Positions 51,545 to 60,089 of a DNA stretch of 64,000 nucleotides are shown piece by piece. Both the position numbers and the translations under genes were made by a program. The notes beneath the pieces were generated by a model. That model worked only from the letters and a program-made list of their open reading frames with translations. It did not search any database and was not told where the DNA came from. The stretch's first letter is position 1. Each line of letters begins with the position of its first letter. The stretch covers positions 124,001 through 188,000 of the forward strand of contig JAVJSU010000023.1 of assembly GCA_040219275.1 (NCBI GenBank), written 5' to 3'. Origin of the DNA: JAVJSU01 sp040219275 (GTDB lineage Bacteria; Chloroflexota; Anaerolineae; Aggregatilineales; Phototrophicaceae).

Positions 51545-51586
51545 AAAAATAAAACACCATTCGATCAAGTGACCAAATGGTGTTTA
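51545..51586. terminator. Intrinsic terminator
   Basis: Stem AAACACCATT / AATGGTGTTT with T-rich flanks on both strands. It lies after the TyrA-like gene (minus strand). Confidence 0.8.
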
Positions 51587-51609
51587 TTCGCCGATTTTGA
51601 CATAAATGA

Positions 51610-52632
51610 TTAGCTGTCTTCGTTTTTGTCTTTTTTCTGAAAGCCCCCGAAGAAGCCCCCGACCATGTTTCCCATCATGCCGCCAACGCTAGACGAATTT
51701 GAATCCAGCATATCTTCACCCTGCCATTTGTTGTTATGGCGGCGGTTGATCCATTGTTCATAATCTTTGCTGGCTTCACCTAGCGCGGCTTCCAGTGCCG
51801 CATCATCTTTGGAGGCAATTACAGATCGGAAGTTGCGTAATTGGGCGATCATCTGATCCACATAGCGCACCAGATTATCACCGGAGTTCAGGATTTCGTC
51901 GCGCAGGTCATCAGGGTGAGTGTCGAATAATGCGTGGCTGAACATCCCGAAGTTAGAATTACCAACCCGTTGCATATCACCCCATCCCGGACTTTGACTG
52001 AGCATGTAAAAGTAAACCACGCCCATAAAGTCGGGCAGAACCTCGGTTGCTGTTACTAACCCGTCATGTTCGGCAGGGTCTAGGAAGTGCGGGAACGCGC
52101 CGAGAATTTTAGCAAGATCGGTTGCCAGTGAGATGGCTTCTGGAATACAGGTGACGCTGGGCATCAACAAAATCGTACCATTATCAAACAGGTCTGCTAC
52201 CGCTTCGTCAGTTTTATCTACGCCATTGAATAGATATTTGCTGTTGACGATGGGCTTGGCACAGACGAGATGTGCGTCTTTCGGCAGAAACTTCTTCGCC
52301 CATTCCATTGAGGTCTGGCAGAGTACAGAAACGTCAAGTATTACCACACCCTGACGCAAATCCTGTGCCATGAAATCATAGGCATTTTTCACCTCACCGT
52401 AGGGCAGGGCGACGATCACAATATCTTTGTTCTTCACTGCAATTTCTGGACGTTGTGCGATGTCATCTATTGCGCCCATTTGTTTGGCGGCTTTACTCGT
52501 ATCTGCCGTGCTATCGTAGCCAGTAATGGTAAAGTGATGATCTTTGCTATTTGTGTTATAGCGTTTGAGCGCCAACCCGATAGATGCGCCAATTTTGCCT
52601 AATCCCAAAATTGCGATATTTACATCAGCCAT
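51610..52632 (-). CDS. Prephenate dehydrogenase-like NAD(P)-binding protein
   Basis: 340 residues. Rossmann motif ILGLGKIGASIGLALK, then IVIVALPYGEV and a helical C-terminal dimerisation domain (HFLDPAEHDGLVTATEVLPDFMGVVYFYML), the layout of TyrA-type dehydrogenases. The conserved HPMxG substrate motif is replaced by CAKPIVN, and a Gly/Met-rich tail (VGGMMGNMVGGFFGGF) is added at the C-terminus. A true prephenate substrate is therefore doubtful; no aromatic pathway gene is nearby. The HD gene lies 43 bases upstream on the same strand. Confidence 0.75.
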   Translation of the reverse strand: MADVNIAILGLGKIGASIGLALKRYNTNSKDHHFTITGYDSTADTSKAAKQMGAIDDIAQRPEIAVKNKDIVIVALPYGEVKNAYDFMAQDLRQGVVILDVSVLCQTSMEWAKKFLPKDAHLVCAKPIVNSKYLFNGVDKTDEAVADLFDNGTILLMPSVTCIPEAISLATDLAKILGAFPHFLDPAEHDGLVTATEVLPDFMGVVYFYMLSQSPGWGDMQRVGNSNFGMFSHALFDTHPDDLRDEILNSGDNLVRYVDQMIAQLRNFRSVIASKDDAALEAALGEASKDYEQWINRRHNNKWQGEDMLDSNSSSVGGMMGNMVGGFFGGFQKKDKNEDS

Positions 52633-52675
52633 ATGTTTATCCTTTAATGTCTAGTACCGTCTCTGCATCAGTAGT

Positions 52676-53200
52676 CTAGTTTGCGTCGTCTGCGTCTTTC
52701 AATCTTTTTAAAAGTTTCGAATGAGGATGTGAATCCCATTGAGTTAGTGAATCGGCGTGATGGGTAACTAACCAGAGTGTTCGCTCCGATGCGTTTGTTT
52801 TCATGACCAGTTCACTACTCCATACAGGATGTCGTTCTGCGACCACACAAGCCCGTTTAAAAGGATTGCGCGGGTCGCCAGTGCTCATCCGACGATAAAG
52901 CGAAATCGACCCCGCCCGCATCAACACAGCCAATGTCTTTTGCCAGATCGCCAGCGGGTAACGGATTTTACCGGAATCGTGCAATAAAGCGGCGATAGCA
53001 AGATCACGCGGTGTATCTTCGGCTTGCGCCAATACATCGCGCAACACGTTCAAACTGTGGAGTTGTTCACCATGTTTCATCTGCTTGAACAACTCCAGTT
53101 GCGCGTCATTAAGATAGGTCTCCGCCAGTTGTAAATCTGCGTCCTGACTAAATGCAAATAATGCCCTCAGACCTTGCCGTATGCGTTGCACCGCCGCCAT
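52676..53200 (-). CDS. HD-domain phosphohydrolase-like protein
   Basis: 174 residues. HD metal motif in IAALLHDSGKIRYPLAIWQK with flanking His residues (HGEQLHSLNVL before, VVAERHPVWSSEL and VTHHADSL after), the pattern of HD/HDOD-like nucleotide or phosphate-ester hydrolases. No other domain. It starts four bases after the stop of the M50 protease gene, so the two are co-expressed. Substrate unknown. Confidence 0.8.
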   Translation of the reverse strand: MAAVQRIRQGLRALFAFSQDADLQLAETYLNDAQLELFKQMKHGEQLHSLNVLRDVLAQAEDTPRDLAIAALLHDSGKIRYPLAIWQKTLAVLMRAGSISLYRRMSTGDPRNPFKRACVVAERHPVWSSELVMKTNASERTLWLVTHHADSLTQWDSHPHSKLLKRLKDADDAN

Positions 53201-53204
53201 GAAT

Positions 53205-53861
53205 TTATAGTCCGAGAATCAAGCGGCGGATAGCAATAGTCGGTTCACCAATCAAGATACCTAGAATGGATGGGAAACCCGGAAAATAGCTAAACAAAAT
53301 CAGCGCGAAGAAAACCATCTGTGTATTGCTTCTGTTTCGTTCCCACTCAACCGCAAGATCGGGCGGGAGTAACGTATAGACAATGTTCCAACCATCCAAC
53401 GGGGAAAGGGGAAGCAGGTTAAAGATGAATAGCAAAATGTTGAAGGTGACCATCGTTAAAAGGATTTGGCTGATTAACTCAGGAAAATCGAAAACGAGAT
53501 TCTGAAGACCGATGATCCGAATGAATATCCCGAAAATGATCGCCAACCCTAGATTAGAGAGCGGACCCGCCGCCACCGAAGCGAGATAGCCCCAACGCGG
53601 GTTTCGCATCCGATACGGATTCACAGGTGCTTGACCCAACGTGCCGAAACCAATCAGAATAAACATGAAAAAACCGAGTGGGTTGATATGCACACGCGGA
53701 TCAAGCGTTAAATGCCCCTGTTCAGCGGCGGTGCTATCACCCATCAAAAAGGCGACATAGCAATGAGCAAATTCATGCACTGTCATGCCAACAAGCGCGG
53801 CGAGGATTACGCCGATAAGATACTCAATGCTTGGGTTAGAACTAAAAAGTAACAAGGTCAC
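53205..53861 (-). CDS. Site-2-type zinc metalloprotease (M50 family)
   Basis: 218-residue integral membrane protease. Metal-binding HEFAH in GMTVHEFAHCYVAFLMGD on the first helices and the conserved LLPLSPLDGWNIV (the LDG-type motif that supplies the third ligand) near the middle. Five to six hydrophobic segments. Members cut membrane-bound substrates, e.g. anti-sigma factors; the target here is unknown. First gene of the operon with the HD protein and probably the TyrA-like protein. Confidence 0.9.
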   Translation of the reverse strand: MTLLLFSSNPSIEYLIGVILAALVGMTVHEFAHCYVAFLMGDSTAAEQGHLTLDPRVHINPLGFFMFILIGFGTLGQAPVNPYRMRNPRWGYLASVAAGPLSNLGLAIIFGIFIRIIGLQNLVFDFPELISQILLTMVTFNILLFIFNLLPLSPLDGWNIVYTLLPPDLAVEWERNRSNTQMVFFALILFSYFPGFPSILGILIGEPTIAIRRLILGL

Positions 53862-53938
53862 TCTCCGAGTAGGTTAGGTAATCGTAATTTTGCGAATAGA
53901 GACAGTATATCACGGTCGTCGGGGCGGGTGAATTGTAT

Positions 53939-53967
53939 TTGGCATAATGCTCATGAAAAATTATGCT
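53939..53967 (+). promoter_or_regulatory. Promoter TTGGCA-N17-TATGCT for the glycosyltransferase
   Basis: -35 at 53939-53944 and -10 at 53962-53967, 17-base spacer; predicted start near 53974. It lies inside the longest reading frame of the downstream gene and thus argues for the later TTG start at 54037. Confidence 0.55.
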
Positions 53968-54036
53968 ATGATTATCCCCGCAAATTTGAGACTGACAATA
54001 ACATCAAGTTGGGTCTATTACGTATGGAGCAGGGCA

Positions 54037-55176
54037 TTGGCAAAACGGATTCTTTTTTTGATGTCCGATACAGGCGGAGGACATCGTGCGGCGGCAACGG
54101 CAATTTCTGCGGCGATGAAACTCAAATATGGTGAGGATGCGATTCAGGAAAAGCTGGTTGATGTCTATCGCCAATGTGCCTTCCCGCTGAATAAAATGCC
54201 GGAACTGTATCCATTTCTGGTGAATCGTGCCTCCAAATTTTATGGCTGGAGTTTCCATAGCTCGAATACCCGCCTCGGTACTGCAATTTCGTCCAAGTGG
54301 ATGTACTACACCAACCGTTCCCGTTTGCGCCGGATGGTACGGGAAAATCCAGCAGACGTGATCGTCAGCGTGCATTCCGTTATTACCCGTCCTTCGATGA
54401 TGGCGTTCAAATCCTTTCCCTCTCATCCACCATTTTTGACCGTGGTTACCGACCTTGTTTCTACCCATCGTCTCTGGTTTGACCCGCATGTGGAGCGTTG
54501 CCTCGTGCCGACCCAGACCGCCTATGATTGCGGGCTAAAACTAGGGCTTTCTCAGACACAATTACGGCTAACAGGGCTTCCGGTACATCCAAAATTTAGC
54601 GATTCCCTGTTAGATAAGCACGAAGCGCGAGAGATTCTCGGCTGGAGCCAGGATTTGCCAACCGTCATGATGATCGGCGGTGGTGAAGGTATGGGACCGT
54701 TGCTGGCGAATTCTCTGAGGATTAATGATGCTCAATTGCCCTGCCAACTGGTGATTATCGCCGGCAAAAACAAAGACTTAAAAGCGAAGCTTGACGCGCA
54801 GGCATGGAATCAGCCAACTCATATCTACGGCTATGTGGATAACATGAAAGAAATGCCGCGCATCATGGCAGGGTCTGATATTCTCGTGACAAAAGCAGGG
54901 CCGTCGACGATTTGCGAGGCGTGTATCGCTGGATTACCGATGATCCTCTATGATGCCATTCCGGGGCAGGAAGAAGGTAATGTGGATTTTGTGGTCGATA
55001 ATAATATTGGCGTTTTCGCACCCGTACCAGAACAATTGGTTGCTGTGCTTGAGAGCTGGCTTTCTGAAGGGAAAGAAGCATTAGACCTTCGCGCCGAACG
55101 TGCACGGCAAGTCGCCCGTCCCGATGCTGTGTGGCAAATTGCCGAAGAAATTTGGTCTTACGCACACAAAACCTAA
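54037..55176 (+). CDS. Glycosyltransferase of the MGDG synthase / diglyceride glucosyltransferase family
   Basis: 379 residues from TTG 54037. N-terminal MGDG-synthase-type signature AKRILFLMSDTGGGHRAAATAI; C-terminal GT28-type donor domain (IYGYVDNMKEMPRIMAGSDILVTKAGPSTICEACIAGLPMIL ... PGQEEGNVDFV). Transfers glucose or galactose to diacylglycerol, giving membrane glycolipids. The TTG is preferred over ATG 53947 because GGAG lies seven bases upstream, the protein then begins exactly where family members begin, and the promoter sits between the two. Peripheral membrane protein on the cytoplasmic side by family knowledge. Confidence 0.88.
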   Translation: MAKRILFLMSDTGGGHRAAATAISAAMKLKYGEDAIQEKLVDVYRQCAFPLNKMPELYPFLVNRASKFYGWSFHSSNTRLGTAISSKWMYYTNRSRLRRMVRENPADVIVSVHSVITRPSMMAFKSFPSHPPFLTVVTDLVSTHRLWFDPHVERCLVPTQTAYDCGLKLGLSQTQLRLTGLPVHPKFSDSLLDKHEAREILGWSQDLPTVMMIGGGEGMGPLLANSLRINDAQLPCQLVIIAGKNKDLKAKLDAQAWNQPTHIYGYVDNMKEMPRIMAGSDILVTKAGPSTICEACIAGLPMILYDAIPGQEEGNVDFVVDNNIGVFAPVPEQLVAVLESWLSEGKEALDLRAERARQVARPDAVWQIAEEIWSYAHKT

Positions 55177-55368
55177 AGTCCATCCGGTGTTGCAAGTTGT
55201 TTGCGAAGTTATCGGAATTTCACAGAAAATTCGTTTGCTCCCTTAACCTTTCTCCATTACTATGAACTTAGCATGATAAAATAGATTTTAGTAAGTGCAT
55301 AAAAACAAAGTGCGTAATCATCCGCTATCCTGTGTATCTTATTTGCAAATTCATTTCATTTTATTTGC

Positions 55369-55396
55369 TTGACTTTATCTAGTTTACGATTGTAAT
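55369..55396 (+). promoter_or_regulatory. Promoter TTGACT-N16-TGTAAT
   Basis: -35 at 55369-55374, -10 at 55391-55396. It lies 27 bases before the start of the nucleotidyltransferase gene, which has AGGAG upstream of its ATG. Confidence 0.55.
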
Positions 55397-55423
55397 TTCA
55401 ACACACAAGGAGAAATCTACCTT

Positions 55424-56509
55424 ATGAAAGCAATTATTCTCGCCGCGGGTCAGGGTACTCGTTTGCGACCAGTGACACTGACCATGCCCAAGCCACTTGT
55501 GCCTGTTGCCAATAAAGCCTTGATTGTTTATGCGATTGAAACCCTCAAGAACTCCGGCTTAACGGAGATTGGGATTGTGGTTAACAGCATGGATTCACCC
55601 ATTCCGGCACAGCTCGGCAATGGCTCAAAGTTGGGTGTAAGCCTTGAGTACATTATTCAGGAAGAACAACTCGGTCTAGCACACGCCATCAATTTGTGTC
55701 ATGAATTTGTCGGTGATGAACCGTTCGCGGTGTTCCTGGGCGATAATATATTTCAGGACAAAATGGAAAAACTCCTGCGCGGTTTCCCGAATTCAAAAGC
55801 AGAGGCGGCAATTGCGCTTTATGAAGTACCTGATCCGCAACGATTCGGGATTGCCGTCATTGATGGTACGGAGATCACCCGTGTGGTTGAAAAACCGCAA
55901 GATCCGCCGTCAAATCTTGCCATTTGTGGTGTGTATATGTTCCGCAAGTCCATTTTTGAATCAATTGCAAAAATCCGCCCTTCATGGCGTAATGAATTGG
56001 AAATTACCGATGCCATTCAGCGGTTGATCGCCGGTGAACATGGCGATGTGAAGATCGAAGCGTATGTGCTTCAGGGCTGGTGGATTGATGCGGGTAAACC
56101 GAGCGCTATTATCAACGCCAATCAATTGGTACTGGGCGATTTACCCTATACGCCTTCACCGCCCAATGGTGGGTACATTCGTGGTAATTCCGATGTGTCA
56201 CATCGTGTAATTCTGGGTACAAAAACCGAAGTGATTGATAGCATCATTCGAGGTCCGGTTATCATCGGCGATAATGTGACCATCAAGAATGCGTATATCG
56301 GTCCGTACACCTCAATCGGCGATAATGTGACCATCGAAAACAGCGAGATTGAAGCTAGCATTGTCATGAAAGATTGTGTTCTGCGGGACATTCCGGGACG
56401 TATTGACTCCAGCTTGCTGGCAGATGCGACCGTTGTAACCTCATCGGCTTCGCAAGTACCCGCTGTCCATCGCTTCATCTTGGCGGAAAATAGCTACATT
56501 CAACTGTAG
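55424..56509 (+). CDS. Sugar-1-phosphate nucleotidyltransferase (long RmlA type)
   Basis: 361 residues. N-terminal nucleotidyltransferase domain with LAAGQGTRLRPVTLTMPKPLVPVANK, FLGDNIF (metal Asp) and VEKPQDPPSNLAICGVYMF. The C-terminal ~100 residues are a left-handed beta-helix of hexapeptide repeats (IIRGPVIIGDNVTIKNAYIGPYTSIGDNVTIENSEI). This matches the long glucose-1-phosphate thymidylyltransferase group (~355 residues). It produces an activated sugar (dTDP- or UDP-) for surface glycans. Own promoter and terminator, so a single-gene unit. Confidence 0.92.
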   Translation: MKAIILAAGQGTRLRPVTLTMPKPLVPVANKALIVYAIETLKNSGLTEIGIVVNSMDSPIPAQLGNGSKLGVSLEYIIQEEQLGLAHAINLCHEFVGDEPFAVFLGDNIFQDKMEKLLRGFPNSKAEAAIALYEVPDPQRFGIAVIDGTEITRVVEKPQDPPSNLAICGVYMFRKSIFESIAKIRPSWRNELEITDAIQRLIAGEHGDVKIEAYVLQGWWIDAGKPSAIINANQLVLGDLPYTPSPPNGGYIRGNSDVSHRVILGTKTEVIDSIIRGPVIIGDNVTIKNAYIGPYTSIGDNVTIENSEIEASIVMKDCVLRDIPGRIDSSLLADATVVTSSASQVPAVHRFILAENSYIQL

Positions 56510-56546
56510 ATTGTTACGGTTGATCTAATCTCAATAAAGCATTCTG

Positions 56547-56579
56547 AAGGGCATAGCATTCATACGCTGTGTCCTTTTT
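56547..56579 (+). terminator. Intrinsic terminator
   Basis: Eleven-base stem AAGGGCATAGC / GCTGTGTCCTT (two G.T pairs), 8-base loop, then a T-run. It ends the nucleotidyltransferase gene. Confidence 0.85.
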
Positions 56580-56647
56580 GTTGCTTGAAAATGGAGCATA
56601 CCCCATTTGTAAATCACGTCATCATTGCGTTCATTTTCTGCTAACGC

Positions 56648-57094
56648 TTAAAAAAGCGAGAGTTGCTCTGATTTTCCGCCGGACTTCCGTAAAGGTTTTG
56701 GTGGATAAAAACCATGTTCGCGTAGCCAAGTCTCGTCGGGTCCATTCCAGCCGCATTGTTCAAAATCAACCTGTTCTTGCTCGTTAAAGGTCACACCTTC
56801 ACTTTCTAACAAGGTAACTTGCTTATTCGCGCCCGGTGTGCCTGCTGGTAGGCTGATTGCCCCTTTACTATTGATAACCCTCTGCCACGGAATCCCTTCC
56901 TCCGCAGGCGTGTTGTTCATAGCCGTACCGACCCATCGCGCCCGCAAACGGTTATATTCGGGTGGGGTGACTCCTTCCGGCGGCGGGATCATTGACGCAA
57001 TTTGTCCATAAGTACTCACCTGACCTTCAGGGATTTGTTTGGCAATCAGCCAGACTTGTGCGAAAAATTCTTTGGGATTGGGTGGATTCCACAT
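56648..57094 (-). CDS. Alkyltransferase-like (ATL) DNA-binding protein of the MGMT family
   Basis: 148 residues with the MGMT DNA-binding domain: IPEGQVSTYGQIASMI, RARWVGTAMNN and IPWQRVINSKGAIS. In true O6-methylguanine methyltransferases the active site reads PCHRV; here Cys is Trp (PWQRV), the hallmark of ATL proteins, which bind alkylated guanine and hand it to nucleotide-excision repair without transferring the alkyl group. The C-terminal ~40 residues (FNEQEQVDFEQCGWNGPDETW) match the tail of such proteins. Single gene on the minus strand. Confidence 0.87.
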   Translation of the reverse strand: MWNPPNPKEFFAQVWLIAKQIPEGQVSTYGQIASMIPPPEGVTPPEYNRLRARWVGTAMNNTPAEEGIPWQRVINSKGAISLPAGTPGANKQVTLLESEGVTFNEQEQVDFEQCGWNGPDETWLREHGFYPPKPLRKSGGKSEQLSLF

Positions 57095-57198
57095 GACGTT
57101 ACTCCACTAATTGTATGGCAAATTTGGTGATTGTGCCGATTTTGAAAGTGGACATGGTATACTGCCCGAAATATTTGTTGTAAGCCGTGAGGCGTAGA

Positions 57199-57531
57199 AT
57201 GAAATTTTCAAAGACCTTCTTTAAACGATTATTTTTGATCGAACTGGGCATCTTTTCTATTGTGGCTATTGTCGCATATTTGACGAAGATTGACTACGCA
57301 TCACTGCTTTTTTTATTCGGATTTACGATTATTGTGATGGGTTTCATGGGTAGTTCGCCCGTTGGACGATTGAATCAAATTGGCGGGTTGGGTAGTGATA
57401 CCATGGAATCGCAGATGATCCGCGATTTTAACGAATCTGATCAGATTAATCGGCTACAAGCAATGATGAGTGATGTTGTGCTTATAGGTATTATCCCACC
57501 GATTGTGGGCGTGTTAATCTATCTCGTCTAA
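57199..57531 (+). CDS. Uncharacterised small membrane protein
   Basis: 110 residues with three hydrophobic segments (LFLIELGIFSIVAIVAYL, YASLLFLFGFTIIVMGFMG, VVLIGIIPPIVGVLIYLV) and a polar loop (ESQMIRDFNESDQINRLQ). Not recognised. ATG 57199 is preferred to an in-frame GTG at 57187, because GAGG then lies at a proper distance. It converges with the PfkB kinase gene, with five bases between stops. Confidence 0.65.
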   Translation: MKFSKTFFKRLFLIELGIFSIVAIVAYLTKIDYASLLFLFGFTIIVMGFMGSSPVGRLNQIGGLGSDTMESQMIRDFNESDQINRLQAMMSDVVLIGIIPPIVGVLIYLV

Positions 57532-57536
57532 ACCTG

Positions 57537-58526
57537 TCACGCCTTGAGTGCGTTTAATAATTCTTGCTGTGTCGGCGCATAATTCCCCACACGCCGCACG
57601 ACCAATCCGCTGGCGGTATTGGCGAGGATTGCCGCATCTTGATAGTTTGCGCCGCTGATGATGGCTAAGGTCAGCACTGCAATCGCGGTATCGCCCGCGC
57701 CGACAGTATCATAAACATCACTGACTGCGGGCGCAGGGCAGTGATAAGTTTCCTCAATAGTTGCCACTGTAGCACCGTCTGCGCCGCGTGTTATGACCAT
57801 AGCGCCTGTTAGTTTGAGTCGTTCACGTAGGATCTGTGCCGCAGTTGCAAATTCGCTATCGTTATGGAGTGGCTTACGTAGATACTCCTGAGCATCATCC
57901 GCATTGCATTTGACCAGCGTAAAACCGGCGTATTTCTCAAGGCTTCCCTGTGCATCTGCGGTCAAGATGTTATTTTTCGCACTTTCACGGATTGCCCCGA
58001 TGAGAGACTCCGTGAGTAAACCGGCGTGGTAATCTGAAAATAATATGGCATCAACGGATGTAAGCTGTGCGTTGACCTTTTCATAAAGCTGTTTTTCGGT
58101 ATGGTTGTCTATGTCTTCGCGTGAGAGGGTATCCATGCGGGCGACCTGCTGGGGAAAACGCAAGCCCATCTGTGCCATGACGCGCATTTTTGATGTGGTT
58201 GGGCGTGATGGGTCGATAATCACACCGCTGGTATCAATCTGATTTTTCTGCAAGATTTCGGATAGATTTCTACCTGCTTCATCATCTCCGATAACCCCAA
58301 TTTGTGAGGCAACTCCGCCCATACTAACGATGTTGGTTGCAGGATTTGCCGCACCACCCGGAATCAAACGCCGTGATTCAAATTCTAGCACAGGGATGGG
58401 CGCTTCCCGACTCATGCGGGTGGCATTGCCTAAAAGATATTCATCGAGAATCAAGTCCCCGATGATAACAATACGCTTGCCGGAGAAGTTTGGAATAATG
58501 TTGGCGAGTTGGGTGTGCATGGGCAA
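57537..58526 (-). CDS. PfkB-family sugar kinase (RfaE/HldE N-terminal type)
   Basis: 329 residues. N-terminal IVIIGDLILDEYLLGNATRMSREAPIPVLEF and LIPGGAANPATNIVSMG match D-glycero-beta-D-manno-heptose-7-phosphate kinase (RfaE domain I). The catalytic C-terminal PfkB motif is DTVGAGDTAIAVLT with the base Asp. The nucleotidyltransferase half of HldE is absent, so it is kinase only. It may phosphorylate a heptose phosphate or another sugar for surface glycans; the GT9 (heptosyltransferase-like) gene further right fits, but the substrate is inference. Confidence 0.87.
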   Translation of the reverse strand: MPMHTQLANIIPNFSGKRIVIIGDLILDEYLLGNATRMSREAPIPVLEFESRRLIPGGAANPATNIVSMGGVASQIGVIGDDEAGRNLSEILQKNQIDTSGVIIDPSRPTTSKMRVMAQMGLRFPQQVARMDTLSREDIDNHTEKQLYEKVNAQLTSVDAILFSDYHAGLLTESLIGAIRESAKNNILTADAQGSLEKYAGFTLVKCNADDAQEYLRKPLHNDSEFATAAQILRERLKLTGAMVITRGADGATVATIEETYHCPAPAVSDVYDTVGAGDTAIAVLTLAIISGANYQDAAILANTASGLVVRRVGNYAPTQQELLNALKA

Positions 58527-58572
58527 TCAGACCGTAGGCTTCACTTTATGCCAAGCGTACCCGAAAGTGAAG

Positions 58573-58600
58573 AAAAAAAAGAGGGCGATTTAGTCGCCCC
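58573..58600 (-). terminator. Intrinsic terminator
   Basis: Stem GGGCGA / TCGCCC; minus strand followed by eight T residues. It ends the small gene at 58635-58886. Confidence 0.85.
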
Positions 58601-58634
58601 GATGTACGGAATGAAAATGGATTTGTCGGTACGA

Positions 58635-58886
58635 TCAGGCGGTTTCTGTTTGGAAAGAGGCGTTGATCGTAGTAGATGGCAAATCGCCGTAGCGTTGTTG
58701 TAAGTTATCGCCGATGTTCGAAAGCATCCGTCCCATGCTGGCTAACGTCGGGCTGATTACCCCACGATTTGCTGGGATATTCGTTTGTCCCGATAACAAG
58801 TTTGTGGCACGCTGTTGTTCTTGTGCATACTGCATCATGTGTTCGCGACGTAGAGCTTCTAGTTCATAATCATGGTTCTGCATCAT
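58635..58886 (-). CDS. Small soluble protein of unknown function
   Basis: 83 residues: an N-terminal charged helix (MMQNHDYELEALRREHMMQYAQEQQRATNLL), a Gly/Pro stretch, and SPTLASMGRMLSNIGDNLQQRYGD. No membrane segment or known domain. A perfect AGGAGG precedes the ATG at good distance and a strong terminator follows, so it is well expressed and real. It lies between the CpaF and PfkB genes. Confidence 0.75.
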   Translation of the reverse strand: MMQNHDYELEALRREHMMQYAQEQQRATNLLSGQTNIPANRGVISPTLASMGRMLSNIGDNLQQRYGDLPSTTINASFQTETA

Positions 58887-58960
58887 GGTTCATCCTCCTG
58901 TGTGATCGTTCTTATTGATATATACGCAACATCTGCAAAAACGGTTCAAAATCCATGGAA

Positions 58961-58999
58961 TTGGTATGAGAAGTCATGATTTGGACTTCTCATAACCAA
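58961..58999. repeat. Long inverted repeat between CpaF and small-protein genes
   Basis: Arms TTGGTATGAGAAGTC and GACTTCTCATAACCAA pair over 15 bases with one bulge; loop ATGATTTG. No T-run, so it is not a classical terminator; it may be an mRNA processing or stabilising element. Confidence 0.6.
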
Positions 59000-59024
59000 A
59001 CGATTCGGAGGTGACTCAGAGAGT

Positions 59025-60089
59025 TTATATTGTGAAGAAGCTATCGTCAGTCGTAAATCCGGCATCACGTAGACGTTGTATGAATTGTGGAACATAGCCC
59101 GTTGGGGAGAAGTATCCGGTCATACGTCCGTTCTCCATGCCCGTATCTACAAATTCGAAAATGTCCTGTGTTGTGATGATCCCGCCGTGTGTGCCGGTGA
59201 CTTCGGCGATTTTTGTGATGCGTCGGCTACCATCACGCAGGCGTTGTTGGCTGACGATCACATTGAGCGCCATGCCGATTTGCTCACGGATTGTCAACAA
59301 TGGCACATCAATACCTGCCATTGTCATCATGGCTTCAAAGCGACTGAGCGCGTCACGGACATTGGTGGCGTGCATGGTGAACATCGACCCATCGTGTCCG
59401 GTATTCATGGCTTGAATAAGATCCATCGCTTCACCACCGCGTACTTCACCAACGATAATGCGTTCCGGGCGCATTTTGAGCGCATTACGAACGAGTTGTT
59501 GAACGGTGATTTCTCCGCGACCTTCGATATTGGCAGGACGGGCTTCCATACGAACGACATGCTGATTTTGCAATTGAAGCTCGGTGATCCATTCCGCCAC
59601 GACGATGCGTTCATCATCGGGGATAAATGATGTTAAGATGTTGAATACTGTCGTTTTACCTGAACCCGTTCCCCCGGCAACCATAAGATTTAGACCTGCT
59701 TTTACACAGTGTTTCAGAAAGTCGACCATTTCCTGTGTCCACGAGCCAAACTGGATCAAATCCTGCTCGTTGGGCAGGGAGCGGGAAAATTTGCGTAAGT
59801 TCATAACCGTGCCATCCACTGCAATGGGATATAGAACGATATTGACGAGTGTGCCATCCTGGAGGCGAGAATCCACCAGTGGATTGGATTCATTCAGGGC
59901 TTGCCCGGTGGGTTCGGCGATTTTGCGAGCAACCTCTTGCAGATGAGCTTCACTGTCGAATTTTGCTTCGGTTTTTTCTAGCTTGCCTCTGCGTTCGACA
60001 AAAATTACATCATAGCGATTCACCAAAATTTCCGTAACATGCTCATCTTTCAAGAGCGGTTCGAGTGGTCCTAGATCGAAGTTGGTCAT
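59025..60089 (-). CDS. CpaF/TadA-type secretion ATPase
   Basis: 354 residues from ATG 60089 (AAGGAG eight bases upstream; a second ATG is at 60092). An N-terminal domain (ILVNRYDVIFVERRGKLEK) is followed by the ATPase core with Walker A VAGGTGSGKTTVFN, an acidic box region (DDERIVVAEWITELQLQ), RPERIIVGEVRGGEAMDLIQAMNTGHDGSMFTMHA (Walker B and His box), and the C-terminal helices. Members power type IV (Flp/Tad) pilus assembly or type II secretion. No pilin, TadB/C or secretin gene is adjacent, so the partner genes must be elsewhere. An RGE-x-EVT stretch is intact. Confidence 0.9.
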   Translation of the reverse strand: MTNFDLGPLEPLLKDEHVTEILVNRYDVIFVERRGKLEKTEAKFDSEAHLQEVARKIAEPTGQALNESNPLVDSRLQDGTLVNIVLYPIAVDGTVMNLRKFSRSLPNEQDLIQFGSWTQEMVDFLKHCVKAGLNLMVAGGTGSGKTTVFNILTSFIPDDERIVVAEWITELQLQNQHVVRMEARPANIEGRGEITVQQLVRNALKMRPERIIVGEVRGGEAMDLIQAMNTGHDGSMFTMHATNVRDALSRFEAMMTMAGIDVPLLTIREQIGMALNVIVSQQRLRDGSRRITKIAEVTGTHGGIITTQDIFEFVDTGMENGRMTGYFSPTGYVPQFIQRLRDAGFTTDDSFFTI

